Below the pieces are notes generated by a model, which was not told where the DNA came from, ran no database searches, and saw only the letters and a list, made by a program, of their open reading frames with translations. DNA of 64,000 nucleotides from Fasciolopsis buskii. Lineage: Eukaryota > Platyhelminthes > Trematoda > Plagiorchiida > Fasciolidae. This document shows positions 49,401 to 59,339 of the stretch, one piece after another (within the stretch, counting starts at the first letter, position 1; each line of letters begins with the position of its first letter). Position numbers and translations under genes: made by a program. The stretch is from positions 635,913-699,912 of the forward strand of contig LUCM01006166.1 of NCBI GenBank assembly GCA_008360955.1, in the 5' to 3' direction.

Positions 49401-52400
49401 TGACGATCATTCAGAGCCTAAACTCATAAGCAGACATAGATATGGCTAACATAAGAACTCATACGTTCCAGTTGGGAAAGTGCTGACGACCGCGAAATCA
49501 TGAACAGCATAACTGTAGTCACATTCGGACTCAATTGTTCCGGCTTTGTGTTTTCGATAAACCAGAATCTAATTCTTGGAATTTTGCAACTTTCACCTTC
49601 CATAACTTCGGAAAGTGCAAGACGATTTCGCCTCTACTGGCAGCATAGAGAACTTTTCCGAAAGTAGTTCGAAGGTATTGTCATTGACAAACTAGCATGT
49701 TCTCTATCTCCCTCCAACAAAGCAAACACTACGGAGAAAACGATGGACAGTCTCATTCCTAGGACATGCTTAGGTATCCGTGTCGACTGCTCTCACTTAG
49801 CAAAACTTTTGCTTGCATTGTTTTATCTCCTATTTCCTTTATTAACGGGATAATAAGGTACAGCAATTTCAGAAGAGGGGGCCGTGGCTGACAGAGGGCT
49901 GCCGAGTGGGGAAGTTGACCGGCGGTGGGAGGATTCGAACCCGCGTCCAAGTGGCACGACCTTATCTGCATGGCCACCGCCGGCCAGTCTGAGATGTCCT
50001 CCATTCCCGCACTAATTTTGCTCTGGCCATTAAGGGACCAGCCACTTTTATTTGCGTAATCATTCTCCACATACCGCTTTATTTTCTTATTTTCACCTTC
50101 CGGATCCACTGAAAGCTAACTAAGCTGATGAAAGACTCAAAATGATAGCCCATTTCCTTGAAAATTACCACTGAGAACATTGAGAAAACACAAGTTGGAG
50201 AACAAGCTTGTTTTCAATGATTCGTACTCATGCCATTAAATCACTAGATGTCTTGACAAAAAATTTTCCTAGAAGGACGACGGTGGAGAGGAAGCCAGTA
50301 TACTTATCTCTGCCATTCAAAGGTGACACGCTAGCAGAGGTAGCACGACGAAGACTGACTAACGCTATCAATAAGACATTCTACGCAGCCAAGCTTCGTA
50401 TCTTGTTCAAATCCCGTCCCGTAGTGTCATTATGGTTGAAAGACAAAGTCCCTGATTCTGCAGCCTCATTTTGTATCTATTCATTCACATGTTCCTGTGG
50501 GACAACGTAAATCGGCCGCACGACCAGGCGCTTGCCTGAACGCATCCGCGAGCACCACCCGGCATGGTTAGGCGCTGGAACAATTAAGTCACTTAATAGC
50601 GCGGTCGTTTCACGTCTAGCACAGACTAACCACACCGTAAGTGTGACGCCAGCTTTCCGGACCCTGTATAAGGTCAGAGGTCAACAATCCAGGTTAGCAA
50701 GGTGTCGCCTCTTGAGCACTGCGGAAGCTGTCACAATCCGTCTTCACAATCCTCCACTTTGTTTTCAAAAACGATTTGTGGTTGCTCGCCAACTCCCCTG
50801 GCCCACCCTCCGTCCCAACGCAAATCCTAGACAACAAAACAATTAACACAACACATTCTTGTGTATTCAGATTATGCATGATAACCCATTTCTCGCAAAT
50901 TCCTTTATAGATCCCGGGTCTTTATCAATTGTGATGGGCAGGCTGATGGATGTTTGATATCAAGAGGCAATATTCTGTTATACATCACCCACCCGATAAA
51001 TAATAAATGGCGAATTCGCCGCTTGCTATTTGTGCTGCTTTATTCAATTTCCCATATCGACGTGCAGAGATTTCTTCTTCTGTCCAAGTTCTAACTGTTA
51101 CACTCAATCGGACAAAAGCTTTTGTACGCTTAGCTTAAGTTATATAGACTACTGAATTCCTATTTCCAATGCAATGATTATCACTGCTGCACATTAAATA
51201 GCATGTTTGCTTTCCAAATACTGCTTCGTCCGTATAGTTTTTCAACCTTTTATCTTTCTGTCCATTCCGTCCATTCCAGTCACGATTAGGCCGTGCTATA
51301 GGATAGCATTTAAAACCAGGGCAAACTAGTATAAGGTTAACTGAACTGAAGTAAACCAAACTAAACTGGTAAGATTTCATCCTTCGCCCGGTTTCTTATG
51401 GAGGCAGCTAAGAAAAAACCACAAAAGATGAGGAGCCTGAAAACCTATCCATTCTTGATGAGTTTCGCACTTTGACTTTCATCACTTACCTCAAATTAGG
51501 TTTCTTCAGCTGCAACTTGCAGTTCCTCTACTTTAGTGAAAAATTGTTTCCCCACAGCCCACATTATTTGTGTAATATTCGTAGGAATGACAAGAACCAA
51601 GGAGATTTTTTAGCGACATTAAGTGTAGGTTGAGTTCTTGCCAAAGATATTATGAATTAGATTATCCCGAACGCTAAATGACCGTTGAAACTGCTTAACC
51701 CTGATCTGAAAGCAAAATGTACGAACTTATAATGAACAAAAACCATACTATTCCCTGCATAGCGTCGGATTACGGGGACCAGGTGTCCATATATTCTTGT
51801 CAGGAACAAGAGCAGTGAATTTGCGGGCAGTCATCAGCTAAGTGAAGTGTTTTAGTGCAGACCCCAAGGCAATTTAGTTGTAACTTTAGCGAGTCAACAG
51901 CCGATTTGTGAAGCATTCTCCTGGTTTAGTGAGCTTTGATCTGATGGATTACGTCGTAACGTCTACGGTTTCGGATGACTCTGTGCACCTTCTTCATAGA
52001 ATGCGGTCAACACCGGACTAAGGAGAGCATAACGGATCAGGACGATTGAGGATGCTGGAGCAAAATTGAAATCTGCGTGGAAATCCTAAAGACTGTCGAC
52101 CTCACTGCTCTTCGAAGATGTCAAGCACTTATATCGTGGCGTATTTATGTTGTTTCTACCGGCTCATTCAAATCACCTGTAGTAAAGGAGTAAATATGGA
52201 TGCAGTGTAATCCGTGAGACCGACTTACCCTCTATCTACAACCAACATCTTTTCACGTCGTATCAACATAATTTCACAAATTACATTTAATTCGCTCATG
52301 ATCCCTACCTCCCATCTCCATTACGGTCAACGTTCCGTGGTTTATTATGGTTTACCTTGAGTCGGAGATCCGCAATAAGGTTAAAAACCTGGATTCTGAG

Positions 52401-55400
52401 AAGCACAGGACAGCAAGAACCGTCCCTACCTAGAGCTGCAAACGGCAATCGGAAGTCTACGATAGAAGTGAAGCTTTCTGTGTGAGGCTCGAATGTTTTG
52501 GAGAGAGCCAGCTCATGGAGTGCTCAAACCAGGCATACCTTAATAGTGTCGATTCTGATAGTACACGCAATTCTTTGTTGGTAAGTTGGTATGACTAGGC
52601 CGCTGTATAGAACACAGAAAATCAACCGGGTTAGAACAACAACAACGAGACAAGCACCATACATACCATAGTGCTTTAACAACGGTGCATCTGCATTCAC
52701 CGTTTTTTACAATCGGCAAGGATTAGTAAAGGAAGCCTTCCCAACATCGGGAACCAGACCAAGTTTGCAGGCCATTTTGAAGAGAGCAAATAAAGAAAAA
52801 TGAATGAGAGCAGCTTTCAGCAAACTCCCAAACATTTGGCTCTAGGCTGACATTCAGCCATCCCCCACACCCAGGCTTCGTACTATTCTACTCGACAGTT
52901 GTGAAAAGTGAATAGGAAGTTAATTGTTTGATAGTTGCCGATATTCGGCTCGCTCGTCTCAAAAGCGCTGTGAAAATGGAGTGAAGGCTTTTGTTGTGAG
53001 TAATGGCGCGGCGAGTTATTGCGAGCTGATCGATGAATGTTGTCTTTTAGCAAAAGCAATTGTTTTACAAAGACCCTAGGTCGCTGAGAAAAGCTTTGCG
53101 CGAACATGCCAATCCTTTTGCTTTTAGCGGTTTTTGCGTGAACTGTGTAAATCGGTATGAAGAGATGATTGTCCCAAAGAATAATGCGGACGCTAACCTT
53201 GATGTTGACTTTGGTTTGGGCTTACTAGGTAAGAAATGTTGTCAAATAGAACTACCACAATATGAGCCGACCGTTTATTTGGCTAGGGTGCCCATGTATC
53301 ATGAGTAATTTAAAACGTCATGCAGATTGCAACGCTGATCATATCTTGAAGTAGAATAAGTTTAGTTGGCCGTAGCCCCAGAAAGCAGCGATTTAACCTT
53401 GCCTGGACTTTGCACTGATTCCGCTCGAAAACAAATATCCTCACCATGGAACAGTTAATGGGTACACCCAAACTTGGCCATATTGGTTCTTCACCAAAGT
53501 ACAATTAGAAAATTATGTTTGGTGAAAGTGTAAAATGTGAGGGTAGTGCACATTAAGCCATCACGTCCGTTACCCGGTTCAGGAGATCGGCGCAACTGTG
53601 GCGACATCAAATTGATCATGTCATTTGATATGACACGCAAAGTATCCGCTTGTTGAAGTCAATTAGCGAGGGGATTAGCCGATCATTGAGGGTTGGCCAC
53701 AAAAAGCCAATACAGATGACCCGTTTTGGTGCAATGAACGAAAAATTTGGTATCTGTTCGACTTAGTTTTTTCATTGGAGTTACGGGAGCTGGTGATAAC
53801 GTATAAAAGAATGAACAAGTCGGCAGTTCACGAGTCAATATGACAGATGACGACCTTTCCCTTTCTACTCCAAGAGACATAACAGCCTTGATTTGTAAAA
53901 CACTTCATCCAAATACGTCCACAGTAGACCTAATGAAATACCTTAATGATGAACTACCAGTTTATTACACTGAATCACCCGATCCATGATAAACCTACGA
54001 ATGTGTCTAATTAGAATATATTTTGCTCCCCTGAGGTTTACAAAGAAGCAATCATTGATTTGTTGGGTGACCCTATTCAACCAACAAATATTCAACAACT
54101 TGGTCGCGTGAATTTGCATGATAATGGTCGACAAATCCTTTTGCGTGGAGCCAAAGAAATTGAAGTTCATACCGAAGAAGAAATACTTGAAGCAATTCGG
54201 TAAGTTTTGACGAGACAAGGTGTTGTTATTATTGACTATTGTACTTACTACTTTTAGCTTAGCATTCGGACTATTACTAAGATTAATAACCTGAGCTACG
54301 GTCATCATTGAGATCATTTTCAAGACAAAAGTGAACATCTGTTTATTTTAGAATATGCACGGGATTTAGGTTGTTACATAAAACTTCACTTGTGGAGACA
54401 AAACCTTGCTAAGTAATTTAAGTATTATCCAATCGAGATTGAAACCTGTCGAGCATTGTTGTTTCTCTTTCTCGAAATCTGCTCTTCAGAGTGCCACTTC
54501 TATCTGGAGATCGTTATCATCCGTTCCCGCTTTCTCAGATAAAAACAACCAGAATCCAACGGAAGAGATTCTCAGTCACTAAATAAACTCAGTACGTATT
54601 TATAGGTTGGTTTGCTTGTGACATTGCGCCTGTGCGACTGCTATCATTTCATTAGATGTCCGGGTCGCGCTTTGATTGGTCCATGCTGTTCGCAGCATTT
54701 CACGCGATTTAGTACATGGCGTTTTTTGTCGAATCCGGACCGTTCATCCTGATTCGTTGGCCAAGCTCACAATATGGGCTTCTTTTTGCATATTTGCACT
54801 TGCCTTCTGATCACGCCGCTATGTCAGCTGAGCGCTGGTAGCCAATGGGATAATGCGCGATCACTCTGGTCCCGCGTGCTACACTAGCTCGCCGTGTGGC
54901 ATCATCGGGTTACACCCACGCAAGCGTGTTGCCATCATTTTGTCAGGCCAGGTAGCGCAACCACCGCTAACCAATGAAACCGCCTTATCAGATCCACGCG
55001 CAATGCCAATTACAATACCATTCCCTCAAAAAAACCAAGTTTGAAACCCCGTAATTTTGTAATGAAATAGGCAACAAATAAATTTAGAGTACAATTAAGA
55101 TCCACAAATATTGCCTTATTCAACGCACAATGCTCGTATGACATGAAAATTGGGAAATAGAAATATAAGACTAACAAAGCAAGGCGATTTTTATATAGAT
55201 CTGCAAGTCTATTCAAGCTTTGTTCGTACCGATTTGATCAAACAATGCGCTTGTCGGAAACGGTCCACCCCTTGATGAAAAGATCTTAACAACTGAAACT
55301 GTTCTCTTTGATGATGATCATCGAGGAAGTTCAAACTGAATGAGTAGTAAGTTTCCCGAAGAAATAGGTGATCTAGGTGCCAGTCAGGCCGATTTTTTAC

Positions 55401-57518
55401 CAATAGTTTGCAGAAGATCACTGTTGGCTGAGATATATTAGCAGCGAGTACCGGGCATTAAAAAACCGAACCCAAATAAATCGATGCCGTTTTACACTTT
55501 AGCTACTGCACATAGATTGGGTAATAGTTCCACAATGAGTCTGGGATAGGTTCGAGATCACGAATGTACATTTGCCGGAGGGAGGGAGAGAGAGAGAAAA
55601 GAACGGCACGGAATGAGAAAAGCACACAACAACGAAAACCATCATAAACTAAACCCGTTGCCCCGGAAATACTGAATGGCTGTCAGTGCAAGTTGTCAAT
55701 ACCCACTTGAAATGGTGTAGATTTTATAAGCAACTAAACAGCTAATTCTCATCGGTGGGAATACTCGAAGTACATAATCTAGATCAGTTTCTAAATTTGC
55801 GATGAGAGCCACACGCTTGTAGACCCTCGGAAAATGCTTTGGCTAGTTTACCTACCAGAAACATTTCGGTGGGTAACAAAATGGGGCAAATTATGAGTAG
55901 CCAAAACGAGGCCATAAATCGCGTAAGCAATGTTTCCGCAACAGGCAATCTGGACAATTATTAATCACTTCCAAGGTATTTACATTTTGGTAAAGTCTTG
56001 AGCTAAATTCGGACGAAAACCTCCCATCTCTGGAAAGCCTGTGAAAATAATAAAAGCATTTTGTTGATCATTGGTCTAAAGCCCAAAGATGAGAGCACCT
56101 TATTGTACTCGTTTTGTTTTTATAAAACTTCATGCCTTGTACTGGTTTCTGGCTTTCATATCGCTCCCATTGACCAGTTCTCAGTCCTACTGTTTACAAT
56201 TTCTCACACTCATTCTTATCTGCAATATTTGATCCAAATAGCACACTTGAGATAAGAGTCTCTCTGTTTGATGGCATATCAGTCCTCGGGAATTACACTA
56301 TCCGGAGCGGGCACTTTTGTCTATCATAGAAGATAAGTAAGAAAATATGACAACTGCTTTTGGGTGGACAAATTAAATGAAACCATTTCATGAAGGCTTT
56401 AAAACAAAAGTCAAATCCGAAGTCACCGTGGTTATGCCAACCTCATTCTGAGGAAATAAGCAACGTCATTGTGTGACATCACGAAGGTACCCGCAAATGT
56501 ATTAACCCAAATTAAAATTAAAGCGATAAGTACCACACCAACACTTGGCTTGGTGATCGATGCATCAAGGTAAATCACCTATAAAGTCCATAGTAGCCCC
56601 AAATGGTTATTAACCTTATTTGCTTCTGCACCAAATTGACGGTCTTTCAGGGATAGAATCCCAGCTGCCCGACAAAAGGGAAATTATCGACACAGCCGAT
56701 GATCGAACCCGGAGCGGTCATGTTCGACGTGCATCGATGACACCGCTTGAAAGCAACCGGTCGACAGTCGTTCATATTAATTACCGTTTAATTTTACTAA
56801 ATAAATTAGTCAACTAAATCTGACAATCTACTGTTCCAAGATTGCGTGAAATATGCTTCACGATTGATGCAACTCATAAAGAATCTAACCAAGCTTGTTT
56901 ATACGCACTTTTTTCTCCTCTTCTCAGAAAGGCGCGCATTCGACGTCAAATTTCTGCTCATTTGCTGAACACATCCCCATCGTATTTGCACTTTATAGTC
57001 ATACTACGGGTTCGTGGAGCGTGCTTGTTAACAACTCATGCGTTGGATTTGTACGAAATGAGTCACAAACAGTCAAAAATTTCTCATCCACATTTCCAAG
57101 GAGATCGTCATCCTATCGCTCCTCCGAAGCTAGGCAATATCAGTGGTTCATGCGGTGGTGATGTGGACTTCAATCAAGCACAACTAGTCACACACGGACT
57201 CTTAATGCTATGCGATCTGGCTGGGTTCGACTCGTGGAATCCAAGTCAGACACTGCTCCCACCAGTGACCACACAATCAATGCCCTCACCGAATTTACAA
57301 CCACACCCAACTGCTTTGGATTTTTCGACAATATCCCAACCAATCAAGCACATGACCGAGCTGAAGCCGATAAACTCTATGGAATCTAGACTTTTGTCCG
57401 ATCTAGACAGTGATCATCCAGTTGCGACAGCTACAAATGCGATTGTAACACCGGTTACTGGACTGGTTATACACGGCAAGGGACAAAATAAGGCGGATTC
57501 AGAAGCCATGGAAAATAA
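39447..57518 (+). CDS. Divergent kinesin-14 (C-terminal motor) gene, KIF25-like layout, incomplete at 3' end (join 39447-40472, 42891-43201, 44400-44600, 48844-49015, 54036-54199, 56928-57518)
   Basis: Kinesin-14 motors move toward microtubule minus ends and carry the motor after a coiled-coil stalk and a GN-hydrophobic neck. Six exons of 1026, 311, 201, 172, 164 and 591 nt link with matching phases (0, 2, 2, 0, 2) into 821 residues plus two bases. Order: Ser/Asn-rich N-terminus, coiled coil, neck [10 protein letters not shown]-loop [18 protein letters not shown], a degenerate switch I (NTSPSYLH for the usual NxxSSRSH), a 74-codon insert and switch II DLAGFD. The order, a long insert before switch II and the overall style resemble vertebrate KIF25. 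Family membership is firm; KIF25 orthology is inference. The last motor third (NKSL and microtubule-binding region) is not found with confidence. Confidence 0.85.
40806..40828. repeat. (ATTA)n microsatellite
   Basis: Five to six ATTA units in kinesin intron 1. Confidence 0.9.
41337..41371. repeat. (AT)n microsatellite
   Basis: A near-perfect TA run in kinesin intron 1. Confidence 0.9.
42891..43201 (+). CDS. Kinesin-14 exon: coiled-coil stalk and neck
   Basis: 103 codons plus two bases. Coiled coil ([20 protein letters not shown] onward) ends in the kinesin-14 neck: [16 protein letters not shown] matches the family pattern L-x-x-L-K-G-N-I-R-V. The donor is GTTTGT at 43202. The acceptor is uncertain: TTAATAG at 42890 gives the phase 0 needed by the previous exon, whereas the nearby AACAG at 42907 does not. 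Confidence 0.8.
43483..43556. repeat. (ACAT)n microsatellite grading into (ACAG)n
   Basis: About fourteen ACAT units with a few substitutions, then ACAG units, within kinesin intron 2. Confidence 0.9.
44400..44600 (+). CDS. Kinesin-14 exon: N-terminal motor strands
   Basis: The first base completes the split arginine codon, then [17 protein letters not shown] and the strand [20 protein letters not shown], which matches the kinesin F-x-F-D-x-V-F...Q-x-x-V-F-x-E block, and DVISSCVDG (usual V..vLDGYN). The acceptor is CTTTCGTCAG ending at 44399 and the donor GTGAGC at 44601, phase 2. Confidence 0.85.
45028..47905 (-). mobile_element. RTE-like LINE, long degraded copy (endonuclease and reverse transcriptase)
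   Basis: Read on the minus strand from 47905 down: an AP-endonuclease start ([16 protein letters not shown]) and [35 protein letters not shown], then [17 protein letters not shown], a linker with LFHLIHKQG, and RT/thumb segments [39 protein letters not shown] and [11 protein letters not shown] near 45.1 kb. Many stops and frameshifts break it. The RT active site is destroyed: YADD reads YPNY at 45717-45728, and much of the RT core appears deleted. It sits antisense in kinesin intron 3. Confidence 0.85.
47906..48530. other. Kinesin intron 3 between LINE fragments
   Basis: Possibly the 5' end of the RTE copy; open frames on the + strand (48284-48523) match nothing I know. Confidence 0.4.
48531..48716 (-). 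mobile_element. LINE reverse-transcriptase C-terminal fragment
   Basis: Minus strand: a segment [20 protein letters not shown] resembles the RTE block Y-G-C-E-T-W-P-L-R-x-E-D-x-R-R-L-x-V-F-D. Only about 60 codons remain and the similarity ends abruptly. It is a separate remnant from the copy at 45.0-47.9 kb. Confidence 0.5.
48844..49015 (+). CDS. Kinesin-14 exon: P-loop
   Basis: 57 codons after one split base. [20 protein letters not shown] contains a perfect kinesin P-loop GQTGTGKT (48869-48892), so nucleotide binding is probably retained. [12 protein letters not shown] matches the family G-I-I-P-R block. [11 protein letters not shown] leads into the next exon at the usual strand before I-Y-N-E. 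The acceptor is TATAG ending at 48843 and the donor GTAAGC at 49016, phase 0. Confidence 0.9.
49820..49990 (-). repeat. tRNA-derived SINE, copy near 49.9 kb
   Basis: On the minus strand a Box A-like TGGCCATGCAGATAAGG, perfect Box B GGTTCGAATCC (49931-49941), the family block GGTCAACTTCCCCACTCGGC and a tail with TTATTATCCCGTTAATAAAG. It is the second-best copy of the family. It lies just upstream of the Penelope-like fragment. Confidence 0.75.
50208..50846 (+). pseudogene. Penelope-like retroelement C-terminal fragment with GIY-YIG-type endonuclease, one in-frame stop
   Basis: A single frame of 213 codons interrupted only by TAA at 50508-50510. It reads [20 protein letters not shown], then IYSFTCSC, the stop, [37 protein letters not shown] and a C-terminal [11 protein letters not shown] block. 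In retroelements of this kind the C-C pair, (S/R)YIG-R-T, R-x-x-E-H is the GIY-YIG endonuclease core; the stop falls on the tyrosine of YIG. I recognise this as a common flatworm element. No RT core is visible upstream. It lies sense-oriented in kinesin intron 4. Confidence 0.75.
50850..53050. other. Kinesin intron 4, middle part: no gene recognised
   Basis: 2.2 kb. Sequence at 51.9-52.8 kb is higher in GC and may be old repeat, but I can match it to nothing. Confidence 0.4.
53051..53308 (+). CDS. Unrecognised open frame in kinesin intron 4
   Basis: 85 codons open after a good acceptor (TGTCTTTTAG ending at 53050), reading [30 protein letters not shown] (a CxxC pair) and [11 protein letters not shown]; a GTAAGA donor at 53229 would end it at 53228. 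It looks coding-like by composition, but an exon of 178 nt would break the frame between kinesin exons 4 and 5, which already join perfectly. It may be a cassette exon, another gene's exon or retroelement debris. I do not recognise the protein. Confidence 0.3.
   Translation, partial: QKQLFYKDPRSLRKALREHANPFAFSGFCVNCVNRYEEMIVPKNNADANLDVDFGLGLLGKKCCQIELPQYEPTVYLARVPMYHE
53840..53989 (+). CDS. Unrecognised 49-codon open frame just upstream of kinesin exon 5
   Basis: ATG to TGA, starting [20 protein letters not shown] and ending YYTESPDP. Acidic, balanced amino-acid use, no stop-rich composition. No family recognised and no splice donor seen at its end. Possibly a small gene or a relic of an inserted gene. 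Confidence 0.25.
   Translation: MTDDDLSLSTPRDITALICKTLHPNTSTVDLMKYLNDELPVYYTESPDP
54036..54199 (+). CDS. Kinesin-14 exon: central motor strands
   Basis: 54 codons plus two bases. [13 protein letters not shown] corresponds to the kinesin E-I-Y-N-E-x-x-x-D-L-L segment, then [20 protein letters not shown] matches the family I-R-D...v-x-v-x-G-l-t-e-x-x-V. EEEILEAI is the usual helix before switch I. The acceptor CCCCTGAG ends at 54035 and the donor GTAAGT is at 54200. Confidence 0.9.
54200..56927. other. Kinesin intron 5, with a GC-richer block at 54.6-55.0 kb
   Basis: No coding exon supported. The block 54600-55020 is distinctly richer in GC and has several ATTGG/CCAAT words; it may be an unclassified repeat or an LTR. 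A (GA)-rich tract lies near 55,580. The frame at 56620-56817 resembles a kinesin helix superficially but fails on phase. Confidence 0.45.
56928..57518 (+). CDS. Kinesin-14 exon: degenerate switch I, insert, switch II
   Basis: One split base, 196 codons, two bases. [20 protein letters not shown] aligns with the helix and switch I; NTSPSYLH (56968-56991) replaces NxxSSRSH, losing the Ser-Ser-Arg that contacts the gamma-phosphate. A 74-codon low-complexity insert separates it from [10 protein letters not shown] (switch II, 57214-57231), where the usual DLAGSE has lost its conserved Glu. A Ser/Pro-rich stretch follows. The acceptor is TCTTCTCAG ending at 56927 and the donor GTAAGT at 57519. Confidence 0.85.
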
Positions 57519-58389
57519 GTAAGTGTTTTTTTTTCATCAGGCACCTTCGAGTAAATTCAGCCGACATTATTTTCACATTTATATCATCATAAATCCAAAG
57601 CGACCGGGTCATGGCTAGAGTAAACGTTTAATATTCAAAGTATCCTGGCTACAGGAACTCGTAGACTGTTGCAGTTTAGGTATAATAATTCATGTCACTA
57701 CTCAAAAGTAGCATGCACATTTCGGTCCCAAAATCTATTGAGTTTTAAAGCATTCTGTCAATGGTGAATTATCTCCTCTTCCATAAACTGATTTCTATTT
57801 TTCATTCTCAAGGAGAATTTTACTAGCCTGTTATTAATTCACACAAAAACGAACGTTCCAGAAAACTGGTTAACAATCACCTGGAGAATGTTGGTGACTT
57901 GCGAAATTTGTTTGCAGAACTTAAGAACAAAGATACACCTCGCTAGAATTCCTCAAAATACCAATACCATCTCTCCAGTTTGGTCAGATTTTGTAGAAAA
58001 ATAAGATAATTCAGTGGTGACTCATCTGTGAACCACTTAATCAAACATGTAGCTTTTCTAGAACAGACGTGAATAACAAAATCCAAAATTTTCGTCTGCA
58101 CAGTATATAGCTAAGAACAGTAAATAGTCCACTGTTTTAAGCACTGCCGCGTTCGCAAACACTTTTGGCATTAAATATGCGCGAAAATGGAAATTAGGTA
58201 ATTGAAAATTGGCAGCGAAATATTTCGGTTGTAACATACTGTTCAGTGGTCTGATGTTCCTGTTGAAGTAATCTGCTCTAAGTACCTTTCTGAGTGACTC
58301 CAAGTAGCTATGGTCTTTGACTTTTTGCTTCTTGTAATATGAAAACTTGTTTTCCACTGACAACCTCGAAATTCAGTCGAAAAAACGAG
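57519..58389. other. Presumed kinesin intron 6, left part
   Basis: No exon or repeat recognised. Confidence 0.5.
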
Positions 58390-58690
58390 TGGAAGAATAA
58401 CTGATCCAAGTAGATAGGCTTCCACTCAGCCATGTCCCGCTGCCTTGCGGTCAGGTTCATGGTAAAACCAAAGGCTTTGCTTGAGAACCCTAATCGTTCT
58501 TCTGTTTAGTGGCTGGACTCCCGAGCAGTACACGTCCATCAATCCCCATGAGTTACACGCCCACAAATAATTCCATACTAGATTGGTCGTCGCGCAGGAT
58601 AATCAGGACCGCGCTGCCCATTGCATCGAGCGCAGGTGCGATGGGTAGTGATGAGTATGCTACTGCTCAGAGTTCCCTTTCTTCCATTCA
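58390..58690 (+). repeat. Dispersed repeat C, copy 2
   Basis: Reverse-complement partner of 60555-60815: CTGATCCAAGTAGATAGGC, TTCCACTCAGCCATG, CCTAATCGTTCTTCTGTTTA, ACTCCCGAGCAGTAC and the block CGTCGCGCAGGATAAT all recur in inverted order there. Class unknown; no long open frame or tRNA-like boxes. Confidence 0.75.
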
Positions 58691-59339
58691 ACCTGTCTAC
58701 TCTGTCTCCAACCCAATATCCTTGTCCTTTCTGACTACCCAGTGTCCCCACTGATAACGCCCGATACTCGCAACGGTTTATTGTCAAGTATTGTAGAAGG
58801 TGGTTTTCAATCTGCTAGCCCACATTTTCTTAAGCCTCGTCAGCCTCTTGTGTTCCTTCGAAGGAATGGAAGAAACCATGTGAAGGTCAACAGCTGACGT
58901 GGCAACATGGAATGAGAAAATCCACAGCGAACTTAAAAAAGTAGGTGTCTCACGTCTTCGTCTTCGTATTTAGGGTCCGAAAGACTCGTCAGCAAGCTGG
59001 CTGGAGATGCTGGAGGATATGGCAATGAACCGCGAACAGTGGCGATCGTGTTGTCATTTTCTATCGAGTCAGAATGATTGAAAACTGTTTTCGTAAAGTT
59101 AGACTGTGTTCCGTGTGCTGGCTGTAGCGGCATCTTACACCTTTTCCCGCCTGTGAAGTCTCACTCCCTGTTCCCCTTGTATATTCAATCTTTTTATAGA
59201 AACGTGTAACTCTGGGGAAAAGGCAGTGGTCAGTGACGCTCGCTTTCCTGAACGATGATGATGTTGATGATGACTACAACTTAGAAACCAACTAAACCGT
59301 CTTACATCACCTCGCCCATGACAAAATGGAACATAAATG
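58691..59339. other. Sequence between repeat C and LINE fragment
   Basis: Probably old repeat; no recognised motif on either strand. Confidence 0.4.

Noticed and set aside
56620..56817. Open frame [18 protein letters not shown]... that superficially resembles a kinesin helix before switch I
   Set aside because: The exon pair 54036-54199 and 56928-57518 already joins in perfect phase and reads through this region of the motor; adding this frame would duplicate the helix, and it has no usable donor before its stop.
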